Below are positions 33,257-40,218 of a stretch of 40,218 bases of DNA, one piece after another. The stretch lies in NCBI GenBank assembly GCA_003138485.1, contig PLGF01000035.1, positions 14,875-55,092 on the forward strand, written 5' to 3'. Below the pieces are notes generated by a model. It saw nothing but the letters and a program-made list of their open reading frames with translations. It made no database searches and was not told where the DNA came from. Source of the stretch: Verrucomicrobiales bacterium (GTDB taxonomy: Bacteria > Verrucomicrobiota > Verrucomicrobiia > Limisphaerales > Palsa-1400). Numbering within the stretch: the first letter of the stretch is position 1; every line of letters begins with the position of its first letter. Both the position numbers and the translations under genes were made by a program.

Positions 33257-34540
33257 GTGAAACTCACCGACCTGAGAGGCATTCTGCAGTACATCCCGCG
33301 ATTTCGCGAGAAGACGTTCGTCATCAGCGTCGATGGAGCGATAGTGACGAGCGAAAACTTCGCGAATATCCTGCTGGACGTGGCGGTGCTGCGCTCCTTG
33401 AGCATCAAGGTGCTGCTGGTCCACGGGGCGTCGGCGCAGATCGAAACGCTGGCCCGGGAACAAAACTTCCAGCCCTCCGATCTGGAGGGCAGCGGTATCA
33501 CTGACGAGGGGACCCTCAAACTGGCCCTGACCGCCGCCAACCGGCTGACCCACGAGATTCTGGAGGGCCTCAGCGCCAACGATATCCGCGCGGCCAGTTG
33601 CAACGCGCTTATCGCGCATCCGATGGGTATTATTCACGGCCAGGACCATCTGTTTACCGGCAAGGTCGAGCGCATCGACGTGGAATTGCTGCAAGGCTTG
33701 CTGGCGCAGGGAGTGGTGCCGGTCCTGCCGCCGCTGGGGTTCGACGGTGACGGCAAGACCTACCGGGTCAATTCCGACGCGGTGGCCCTGGAGGTGGCCA
33801 AGGCCCTGAACGCGACCAAGCTCATTTATATCACGACAATCGACGGCTTGATTTACCAGGGGCGGCTCATCCCGCAGATCCTGGTGGCGGACCTGGATCA
33901 GTTGTTGAGCCACAACAAGAGCGGCTTCCCGGCGGAGGGCTATTCCAAGGCGCGCAATGCCGCCGCCGCGTGTCTGGCGGGCGTGCCGCGGGTTCACATC
34001 ATCAACGGGCGGGTCGATGAGGCGCTGCTCACGGAGGTGTTTTCCAACGAGGGCATCGGCACCCTGGTTTACGCCAACGAGTACCAGCAAATCCGCCGCG
34101 CCTTGAAGAAGGACATCCGCGCCATATTACTGTTGACTAAAAACTCGGTGGCGACTGAGGAGCTGGTCAAGCGCACCCGCGCCGGCATCGAGAAGACGAT
34201 CAACGAGTTCTACATATTTGAAACGGACAAGAATCCCGTGGCGTGCGTCGCGCTGCATCAACTGGACGCGACCAAGGGCGAACTGGCCTGTCTCTACGTG
34301 AGTCCCTCGCATGAGAACCAGGGCATCGGAACGAAGCTCATTGCGTTTGTCGAAGCCAAGGCGCGGGAACTGGGCTGCACGGAACTTGTCACCCTGTCCA
34401 CGCAGGCTTTCACCTATTTCCAGTCCAAAGGCGGCTTCAGCGAAGGCGCTCCCGAAGACTTGCCGCCGGAGCGGCGCGAGAAGTACGAGCAGAGCGGGCG
34501 CAATTCAAAAATTCTCGTCAAAAAACTGGCGCCCAAATGA
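33257..34540 (+). CDS. argA: N-acetylglutamate synthase, ArgA type
   Basis: The protein combines an amino-acid kinase fold (residues 1 to about 290: FVISVDGAIV, KVLLVHGASAQIETL, YRVNSDAVALEVAKAL) with a C-terminal GNAT acetyltransferase (acetyl-CoA motif ENQGIGTKL, LSTQAFTYFQSKGGF). This is the bacterial ArgA architecture, which makes N-acetylglutamate as the first step of arginine synthesis; feedback control by arginine would act through the kinase-like part. GTG 33257 (MKLTDLRGIL) is chosen because family members begin near here; a TTG at 33206 would add 17 residues that do not look domain-like. Its end overlaps the transpeptidase gene. Confidence 0.88.
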   Translation: MKLTDLRGILQYIPRFREKTFVISVDGAIVTSENFANILLDVAVLRSLSIKVLLVHGASAQIETLAREQNFQPSDLEGSGITDEGTLKLALTAANRLTHEILEGLSANDIRAASCNALIAHPMGIIHGQDHLFTGKVERIDVELLQGLLAQGVVPVLPPLGFDGDGKTYRVNSDAVALEVAKALNATKLIYITTIDGLIYQGRLIPQILVADLDQLLSHNKSGFPAEGYSKARNAAAACLAGVPRVHIINGRVDEALLTEVFSNEGIGTLVYANEYQQIRRALKKDIRAILLLTKNSVATEELVKRTRAGIEKTINEFYIFETDKNPVACVALHQLDATKGELACLYVSPSHENQGIGTKLIAFVEAKARELGCTELVTLSTQAFTYFQSKGGFSEGAPEDLPPERREKYEQSGRNSKILVKKLAPK

Positions 34541-35094
34541 AATGCCGCCACGCCTCATTCCCCGCCGCGGCCCTGCGCGCCTGCGCCCGCCACGGTGTCA
34601 GGCCGGCCCGGTATTTTCTGGTCGTCAACATTGCGCGGCAAACGACCTCGCTTTTCGAGCGGCGGGGCGGGGGATATGAGTTGCGGAAAATCTTCCGTTG
34701 CTCGACCTCAAAGTATGGCGTTGGCGAAAGGGCTGGGTCCAACAAGACGCCGCGCGGCCTGCATCGGGTGCGCGAGAAGATCGGGGGAGGCTGGCCGGTC
34801 GGCGCGGTCTTCAGGGGTCGATTGGTGGTGGGCTTCACCTGGAAAGGGCAGCCGCTGGCGCCCATTGCCCATCGCATTCTGTGGCTGGACGGTTTGGAGG
34901 AGGGTTTCAATCGCGGCGGCCATGTCGATTCGCGCCTGCGTTACATCTACATTCATGGCACGGGCCAGGAGGCCAATTTGGGCCGGCCCGATTCGCACGG
35001 GTGCATTCAATTATCCGCTGACGATCTTTTGCCTCTTTACGACAGGCTGCCGGAAGGCACGCTGGTGTGGATAGCCGAACCCGGCGCGGTTTGA
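34537..35094 (+). CDS. L,D-transpeptidase (YkuD domain)
   Basis: The 185-residue protein has a YkuD catalytic domain: YLHGT-like IYIHGTGQEANLG with H140, and the active-site S153-H154-G155-C156 in SHGCIQLSADD. These enzymes form 3-3 peptidoglycan cross-links or attach proteins to the wall. No signal peptide or anchor is evident in the chosen N-terminus, which is odd for a periplasmic enzyme. The ATG at 34537 overlaps the argA stop (ATGA); no better start is seen upstream. Confidence 0.87.
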   Translation: MKCRHASFPAAALRACARHGVRPARYFLVVNIARQTTSLFERRGGGYELRKIFRCSTSKYGVGERAGSNKTPRGLHRVREKIGGGWPVGAVFRGRLVVGFTWKGQPLAPIAHRILWLDGLEEGFNRGGHVDSRLRYIYIHGTGQEANLGRPDSHGCIQLSADDLLPLYDRLPEGTLVWIAEPGAV

Positions 35095-35139
35095 CATTCG
35101 GACGCGCTGGGCGTATGTATCCGGGCGTATTTATTATCT

Positions 35140-35691
35140 ATGAAAACACTTCACCGCTGCCTTTGCTGGATTTCCGCCGCCGTGTTCGCGGCCGCCGCCA
35201 CTCCGATCCTGGCCGAATCCCTCCCCCTGAAAGTGGGCGACACCGCCCCGCGCGTCGCCGGCCGCGACCAGGATGGCGCGAAGTGGAAACTCAAGGACGA
35301 CCTCGGCAAGCAGTTCGTGCTTCTCTACTTTTATCCCAAGGACGACACGATCGGATGCACCGCCGAAGCGTGCGGTTTGCGGGACAGGATTGGCGATCTG
35401 AAGCAGAAGGGAGTCGCGGTCGTGGGTGTCAGTTTCGATTCCGTTGAGAGCCATAAGAAGTTCGCCTTCAAATATGACCTGAGTTTTCCGTTGATCGCCG
35501 ACACCTCCGGCGGCATCGCCAAAGCCTATGGCGCCCAGGCGGATGAGACCCTTAAAATCGACCGCCGCGTCAGTTTCCTCATCGGATTGGATGGCAAAAT
35601 CATTCACATCACCGATTCGCCGGACCCGTCGGCGCATTTGCGCGAGATGCAGGCCGCCATCGCGAGCCTGGGAGCAAGACCCGCTCCATAA
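35140..35691 (+). CDS. Exported peroxiredoxin, Bcp/PrxQ type
   Basis: The 183-residue protein has an N-terminal signal peptide (basic start, hydrophobic 8-24, cleavage likely after AEA-like ILAES near 25) and an AhpC/TSA domain. The peroxidatic C73 and resolving C78 lie five residues apart in KDDTIGCTAEAC, the PrxQ/Bcp pattern. It would reduce peroxides in the periplasm. It has its own short upstream gap of 45 bases and ends 3 bases from the convergent mnmA stop, leaving no room for a separate terminator. Confidence 0.9.
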   Translation: MKTLHRCLCWISAAVFAAAATPILAESLPLKVGDTAPRVAGRDQDGAKWKLKDDLGKQFVLLYFYPKDDTIGCTAEACGLRDRIGDLKQKGVAVVGVSFDSVESHKKFAFKYDLSFPLIADTSGGIAKAYGAQADETLKIDRRVSFLIGLDGKIIHITDSPDPSAHLREMQAAIASLGARPAP

Positions 35692-35694
35692 GGC

Positions 35695-36786
35695 TCACGG
35701 TTGAGCGGTGATCCATCCGCCGCCCAGAACCAAATCAGCGTCGTAAAAAACGCAGGCCTGTCCCGGCGTGATCGCCCGTTGCGGGACGTGCAATTTGACG
35801 GTCGCCGTCCCGTCGCCCGTTGCCCGGATGGTCGCGGGTGTGCCGGGGTGGTTATACCGGATTTTGGCCGTCACCGCCATTTCCGCCGGCGGCGCATCGA
35901 AGGGAATCCAGTTGCACCGCTCAACATTGAAGGCGTCGCGATCCAAGGCGGCGTCGTCTCCGACCACGACGCGATTGCGGGCCGCATCGAGTTCGATGAC
36001 GTAGAGGGGTTTGGGCGCGGAAATGCGCAGTCCCTTGCGCTGGCCAATCGTAAAATACTCGACTCCTTCGTGCCGGCCAAGCACCCGGCCTTGCAGATCG
36101 ACGACCTCGCCCTCATGCGGCTGGGCGAGCTTGGCGGCGGAGAGGAATTTGCCGTAATCGTTGTCCGGCACAAAACAGATTTCCATGCTCTCCTCTTTCT
36201 CGGCCGTTTTCAACTGGCGTTCGCGGGCGGCTTGCCGCGTCTCCTGCTTGGATTTCTCGCCGAGTGGGAAGAGGGCGCGCGCGAGCTGGTGCTGCCGCAG
36301 CGAAAAGAGAAAGTAACTCTGGTCCTTGCGCGGGTCGCGGCCTTTTTTCAGGAGCGTGCGCTGGCCATCGGCGCTTTTTTCCAGCCGGGCGAAATGTCCG
36401 GTGGCAATGAAGTCTCCGCCCAATCGGCGGGCGCGGTCGAGCAACGCGCCGAACTTCAATTTCTCATTGCACATCACGCACGGATTGGGCGTGCGCCCGG
36501 CCTTGTATTCCTGGGCGAAATAGGCGATGACCTGCTTTTGGAACGTCTCCGCTTCATCGACAAGGTAGTAAGGAATGCCCAGCTTGTGGCAGACGGCGCG
36601 CGCGTCGCTCACCGCCTGCGGGCCGCAACATTTGTCCTCCGCCCGCGACACGCAATCCTGCGGCCACAGCTTGAGGGTGATGCCGACAACGTCGTAGCCC
36701 TGCTCCAAAAGCAATGCCGCCGCCGCGGACGAATCCACGCCGCCACTCATCCCGACAATCACCCGCGTTTTGGCCACAGCCGGCAT
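35695..36786 (-). CDS. mnmA: tRNA-specific 2-thiouridylase MnmA
   Basis: The 363-residue enzyme makes the 2-thiouridine at position 34 of Lys, Glu and Gln tRNAs. It has the PP-loop SGGVDSS at 14-20, catalytic cysteines C103 (NPCVMCNEKLKF) and C204 (MEICFVPD), and the tRNA-binding and beta-barrel C-terminal parts (YFTIGQRKGL, VKLHVPQRAITPGQACVFYD). A Cys-rich insert (DKCCGPQAVSDARAVC) after the PP-loop is of a type seen in several phyla. It lies 55 bases after the carbonic anhydrase gene on the same strand and may be co-transcribed. Confidence 0.95.
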   Translation of the reverse strand: MPAVAKTRVIVGMSGGVDSSAAAALLLEQGYDVVGITLKLWPQDCVSRAEDKCCGPQAVSDARAVCHKLGIPYYLVDEAETFQKQVIAYFAQEYKAGRTPNPCVMCNEKLKFGALLDRARRLGGDFIATGHFARLEKSADGQRTLLKKGRDPRKDQSYFLFSLRQHQLARALFPLGEKSKQETRQAARERQLKTAEKEESMEICFVPDNDYGKFLSAAKLAQPHEGEVVDLQGRVLGRHEGVEYFTIGQRKGLRISAPKPLYVIELDAARNRVVVGDDAALDRDAFNVERCNWIPFDAPPAEMAVTAKIRYNHPGTPATIRATGDGTATVKLHVPQRAITPGQACVFYDADLVLGGGWITAQP

Positions 36787-36841
36787 CGGATGCCAACATA
36801 CGAGCGAAGCGGGAGGCTGTAAACCGGCGATTTGGTTTCCC

Positions 36842-37714
36842 CTATCGCCTCCTGCCGGGTTGCACGCGAATGGGCGGAGGGACGGGAATCCCGCGCGGTC
36901 GCGGAAGCGGGGGCGGAATCGGCGGCGGAACGGGCGGGGAAACGGACGGCGGGGCCGGGGGCGCGCCGTGCGCCGCGCTCGAAAAAGCGCCTGAAATCTC
37001 CCGTTTCATATCGGAGAGGAATTGTCCCGCTTGCGTGACAGTTTCGCCGATCTTGGAGTCGGGGAATTTCATTTCGCCAATGTCGAAAGCGCCGCGGGCC
37101 GAGGAGGAACCCACCGTCGAACCGACCTCGGGCAAATCCAACGCGGGCTGGACGGTGCCTCGATCCAGAGCGTCGTAGCCGTTGACCACCCAATCCAGTT
37201 TCCCGTTCTGAATATCGACCATCAGGCCATGCACGGGGATTTTGGGGCCGATCAAGGGGCTGTGTCGGACCAGGTCCACGCCGCGAATGACGTTGGCCTG
37301 TTCGCTTGCGAAGAGGCCGAAATACTCCGAGAGGTTGTCCGGCAGATGGAGGCGGTCAACGCCGAGGGCCTTGAAGCGGGCTGTCAAGTCCGCAACGGTC
37401 GTCTTCCGCACCTGGCAGTCGGTGTGGCCGATGACGGCGATCTCGCGCCCGCCCTTCACCGCGCACGCCAGCGCCAGCGAACGCATCGTGCTGCTCAACG
37501 GACCCGTCAGGATGTTGCCCGCGTTGCGCAGCCAGATGAAATGCTCCTCCGGCAGGGCCAGGACTCCGGGGAAGAACCGGTTCAGGCGCGGGTCGATGCA
37601 CGTCAGGGCGATGACCGGCAGTTCGCCCGTAAAATCCGCCACATGCACGCCGGCCGACTGGTCTCCGGCCAGCGCGCGGTGATTCGCGTCAATTATGGCA
37701 TCAAACAGGCGCAT
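36842..37714 (-). CDS. Beta-type carbonic anhydrase with Pro-rich tail
   Basis: The 290-residue protein has the zinc and catalytic residues of the beta class: C39, D41 and R43 in TCIDPR, and H97 and C100 in GHTDC. It interconverts CO2 and bicarbonate. The catalytic domain ends near residue 185; the remainder includes a helix-like stretch and a long proline-rich C-terminus (from about 250, PPAPPS and PPVPPPIPPPL). The tail is not part of the family domain and may bind a partner or be disordered. It starts 38 bases downstream of the flotillin gene. Confidence 0.88.
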   Translation of the reverse strand: MRLFDAIIDANHRALAGDQSAGVHVADFTGELPVIALTCIDPRLNRFFPGVLALPEEHFIWLRNAGNILTGPLSSTMRSLALACAVKGGREIAVIGHTDCQVRKTTVADLTARFKALGVDRLHLPDNLSEYFGLFASEQANVIRGVDLVRHSPLIGPKIPVHGLMVDIQNGKLDWVVNGYDALDRGTVQPALDLPEVGSTVGSSSARGAFDIGEMKFPDSKIGETVTQAGQFLSDMKREISGAFSSAAHGAPPAPPSVSPPVPPPIPPPLPRPRGIPVPPPIRVQPGRRR

Positions 37715-37752
37715 ACGCGGTCTTCATCAAATTCAGTGGCGGCGCGTCCATG

Positions 37753-39291
37753 CTAAGCCTGGCCCGCCGGTTTGCCGGACGACTCGCTCATGGCCCTCTT
37801 GAGAGCGGGAACCTGTTCCAGGAGTTTCTCGAAGCGGATGCCGGTGAGGCTCTCGATGACGGGCGGAAGCTGGCTGATGATTTGGGTGATATCGCCGGTC
37901 AGCTTGCTGGCGCCGCCGCCGGGGCCGCTGCCGCTGTTGATGATGACGATCTTGTCCGTCTTGGACAACGGCTCGCTGATCTTGCCGGCGACTTCCGGCA
38001 GGATGCGCACGATCATTTCGATCACGGCGGCTTCGTTGTATTGTTTGAACGAATCGGCCTTGAGCTTCATCGCCTGCGCCGTCGCCGCGCCTTGCGCCTC
38101 GATGATCGAGGCCTCGGCCAAACCGCGCGCCTTGTTGGCGTCCGCCTCGGCCAGGCCGGTGGCTTTGACAACGTCGGCGGATGCGAAGCCCTTGGCTTTG
38201 GCGGCGGAGGCCGCGCCGGCCGCTTCGGTTTCCAATTGGAACTTGGTCGCGTTGGCCAGTGTTTCGACGCGGTAGCGTTCGGCATCGGCGGGCTTCTGCA
38301 CGTTGGCTTCCAGTTCGCGCTGTTTGCGAAGGATTTCCTGCTGTTGCAACTCGATCTGCTTTTGCTTCTCGATGATGTTGACCTGGATTTCCTCGGCCTT
38401 GACCAATTGGCCCGTCTTGAATTTTTGCAGGTCGTAGGCGAGGTCCGCCTCCGCTTTCTTCTGGTTGACAGCCGCCTGGTACATCGCCACGTTCGTCTGG
38501 TAGTCGCGCTGGGCCTCGGCGATTTTGGTGTCCGCCACGAACTTGGCTTCCTGCCCGGCCTGGGTCGCCTGCGCCGAGCGGATCATCGCGTCGCGGTCCG
38601 CCTCGGCCTGGGCGATGGTCGCGTCGCGTTTCACCTGCGCGATCCGCGGTTTGCCCAGGGCGTCCAGGTAACCCTGGCCGTCCCGAATGTCGCGAATGGT
38701 GAAACTGACGATGCCCATTCCCATGTTGGCCATGTCGCCCGCGGCCACTTCCTGCACCTTCGAGGCGAAGGCGTCGCGGTTCTGGTAAATGTCCTCCACC
38801 GTCATCGTGCCCAGAATGGCGCGCAAATGGCCTTCCAGCGTCTGCGTCGCCACGCTCTTGATCTCGTCGATGGTCTTGCTCAAAACCTGCTCGGAAGCGG
38901 TGGCGATGGATACATCGTCGCCCTTGATCTTGATTTGCGCCACGCCATCCACTTTGACCGGCACGCCCTTGCTGGTATAGACCTCGGGCGTTTGCACGTC
39001 GATGGTGAGCAATTCGAGGGAAAGGACATCAACCTTTTCAAAAACGGGCCAGACGAACGTGCCGCCGCCCTTGACAATCCGGAAGCCGCGCGATTGCACG
39101 GTGCCGTCCGCCTCGACAAATTTATGTTTGTTGCCCGAGACGACCAGCACTTGATTGGGGCCGACTTTGGTGTAGCGGCTGGCCCATATGGCGGCCAGCA
39201 GGAAAATGACCAGGACAATGCCGACGGAGGCGATGACCACCGTGCCGACTTTTCCGACGTTTTCAAGTAGGGCGAACATGACAGGGTGCAT
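37753..39291 (-). CDS. Flotillin-like membrane scaffold protein
   Basis: The 512-residue protein has one N-terminal transmembrane helix (about 17-36), an SPFH/band 7 domain (residues 40-210, GPNQVLVVSG, DIYQNRDAFA) and a long Ala/Glu/Lys-rich coiled coil (about 210-420). It ends with a short C-terminal part containing PEVAGKISEPLSKTDKIVI. This is the flotillin (FloT/YuaG) plan, which organises membrane microdomains. The ATG at 39291 is one base after the stop of the NfeD-like gene; ATG 39279 is an alternative. The pair flotillin plus NfeD-like is a conserved bacterial operon. Confidence 0.92.
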   Translation of the reverse strand: MHPVMFALLENVGKVGTVVIASVGIVLVIFLLAAIWASRYTKVGPNQVLVVSGNKHKFVEADGTVQSRGFRIVKGGGTFVWPVFEKVDVLSLELLTIDVQTPEVYTSKGVPVKVDGVAQIKIKGDDVSIATASEQVLSKTIDEIKSVATQTLEGHLRAILGTMTVEDIYQNRDAFASKVQEVAAGDMANMGMGIVSFTIRDIRDGQGYLDALGKPRIAQVKRDATIAQAEADRDAMIRSAQATQAGQEAKFVADTKIAEAQRDYQTNVAMYQAAVNQKKAEADLAYDLQKFKTGQLVKAEEIQVNIIEKQKQIELQQQEILRKQRELEANVQKPADAERYRVETLANATKFQLETEAAGAASAAKAKGFASADVVKATGLAEADANKARGLAEASIIEAQGAATAQAMKLKADSFKQYNEAAVIEMIVRILPEVAGKISEPLSKTDKIVIINSGSGPGGGASKLTGDITQIISQLPPVIESLTGIRFEKLLEQVPALKRAMSESSGKPAGQA

Positions 39292-39292
39292 T

Positions 39293-39895
39293 CTATACCT
39301 TTGGGTTGGGGGTGGATGAAGGAGATGGCTCCACAAAGTCTGTTGAAACGAAAAACTGGGATTCGGCAATGCGCGTGATTTTGACGGTCTGGCCCGTGGC
39401 CACCGCCACGCCTTTTTGCTCCCGCGCGGGCGCCGTGTAACGGCTGCCGCCCTGCACATAAGCGATCTCTCCCACGCCCGATACCGGGATGGGTGAAATC
39501 ACCGTGGCCATGTGCCCGACCAGCGAGCCGATGTGCCCTTCGCTCGAACTTTGGGTCTTATTAAACATGAGGGTGAACACGTACAACACCGCCCCGGCGA
39601 TCACCGCCCCGCCCAAGAGCGACAAGGGCGTGGAGATCCACACGTTGCTCGTCGCCGGAATGCGCGAGAAAATCAAACCAAATCCCCCGAATGCCGTGAT
39701 GAACGAGCAAATCGTCGTCGGACTGAACATGGAGATGCCCGGCATGCCCGAATGTTCATAACCCGCCTCCGCGTGGCCGCCGGTGCCCAGATCAAAGTGG
39801 GCGTCGTGGCCGCCCAGATGGTGCCCGAAGAAGACGCTGAAAAGGGTAAAGACCAAGCCGAATAGAAAACAGCCTAAATAAACATACTGTTCCAT
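39293..39895 (-). CDS. NfeD-like membrane protein, flotillin partner
   Basis: The 200-residue protein has an N-terminal helix (residues 5-24), a His/Gly-rich loop (HHLGGHDAHFDLGTGGHAE), two further helices, and a C-terminal OB-fold-like part (SLVGHMATVISPIPVSGVGE, then TGQTVKITRIAESQFFV). This is the short NfeD1b/YuaF type that accompanies flotillins. ATG 39895 has AGGAAAG upstream at 9-base spacing; a longer frame to 39943 lacks support. It is the first gene of the flotillin, carbonic anhydrase and mnmA run. Confidence 0.82.
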   Translation of the reverse strand: MEQYVYLGCFLFGLVFTLFSVFFGHHLGGHDAHFDLGTGGHAEAGYEHSGMPGISMFSPTTICSFITAFGGFGLIFSRIPATSNVWISTPLSLLGGAVIAGAVLYVFTLMFNKTQSSSEGHIGSLVGHMATVISPIPVSGVGEIAYVQGGSRYTAPAREQKGVAVATGQTVKITRIAESQFFVSTDFVEPSPSSTPNPKV

Positions 39896-40218
39896 AAGAG
39901 CATCTTTCCTGCGCGGCAGGACAACCGTCCCACCACGCGCCAAGCCTGCCAGAACGCCCCGCCCAAGTCACTTACAAAGTGACGCTCCTTTTTGTAACGG
40001 CTCCGGCTCGCTTGGCGACCCGCGAGCCAACGGCCAGGCGTGCCCCCAAGATTAAAGGTGCAACAGGGTGCAACTGCCTGCAATTTTGCGAGCAATCCGA
40101 CCGCATGGTCGCGTCCTGAAGCGGGCTTGCCCGCCAACGCCTTGGGGCGGCGGCGGGTGCAATTTTGTCGAGTTGCCGGGGCGGGAACGGGGTCGCCGCG
40201 CGCATTTTATCATGCACA
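39896..40218. other. Non-coding end region with palindromes
   Basis: No convincing gene is seen. The region holds GTCACTT-ACA-AAGTGAC (39967-39983), GCGGGC-TT-GCCCGC (40121-40134) and two nearby GGTGCAAC words around 40050-40070. Short frames here only reflect the repeats. A promoter for the NfeD-like gene should lie in the first part but no clear -35/-10 pair was recognised. Confidence 0.5.

Noticed and set aside
39972-40217. Minus-strand 81-codon frame at the window end
   Set aside because: Its sequence follows the palindromes and short repeats of this gap, with no domain and no ribosome binding site recognised.
1-40218. CRISPR arrays, tRNA, rRNA or prophage
   Set aside because: No regularly spaced identical repeats, cloverleaf-like stretches, rRNA sequence or phage structural genes were recognised on reading both strands; a dedicated scan was not possible.

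Overview
The window is GC-rich and gene-dense and looks chromosomal. Gene content (imuA-imuB-dnaE2, a MoxR/DUF58/BatA/VWA cluster, flotillin with an NfeD-like partner, a Pta split from its DRTGG partner) and many short dispersed palindromic repeats in the gaps suggest Verrucomicrobiota, perhaps a Pedosphaera/Limisphaerales relative. That assignment is an inference from content; no rRNA or universal marker is present.

Layout. 1-2030: a worn edge with an OmpR-type response regulator lacking its middle, a RhuM-family gene lacking its usual N-terminus, remnants of a further gene, and an inverted-repeat element. 2031-12031 (minus strand): a nine-gene operon. In transcription order it encodes a C4 zinc-ribbon protein, a PTS EIIA, and hyfB, hyfC, hyfE, hyfF, a second hyfF, hyfG and hyfI homologues, mostly overlapping or a few bases apart. 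The large subunit has lost all four Ni-binding cysteines, so this is an energy-converting hydrogenase-related (Ehr-type) membrane complex, not a hydrogenase. A very good sigma-54 promoter (12044-12059) lies just ahead of the first gene, and an NtrC-type sigma-54 activator with its histidine kinase (12615-14748) is the next pair upstream on the same strand.

14845-17581 (plus): a Phd/VapC-type toxin-antitoxin pair, a membrane metallophosphoesterase, and an MNT/HEPN pair whose HEPN gene is broken by an in-frame amber codon. 17741-23909 (minus): MoxR ATPase, DUF58, BatA-like and VWA membrane proteins in one operon. 23910-25601: a 1.7-kb low-coding region with a MITE-like element, a decayed gene, a hairpin repeat and a 10-bp tandem repeat. 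25602-30919 (plus): the imuA-imuB-dnaE2 mutagenic repair cassette. 30969-35094 (plus): phosphotransacetylase, a BioD-like/DRTGG protein, an ArgA-type N-acetylglutamate synthase and an L,D-transpeptidase, the first two and last two overlapping. 35140-35691 (plus): an exported peroxiredoxin. 35695-39895 (minus): NfeD-like protein, flotillin, beta-carbonic anhydrase and mnmA. The last 320 bases hold short palindromes and no convincing gene.

The most notable system is the sigma-54-linked Ehr operon with EIIA and zinc-ribbon genes at its head. It keeps the ion-pumping membrane arm and the Fe-S small subunit but has lost the NiFe site and one of two ferredoxin clusters in a structurally consistent way, so its redox partner is unknown.
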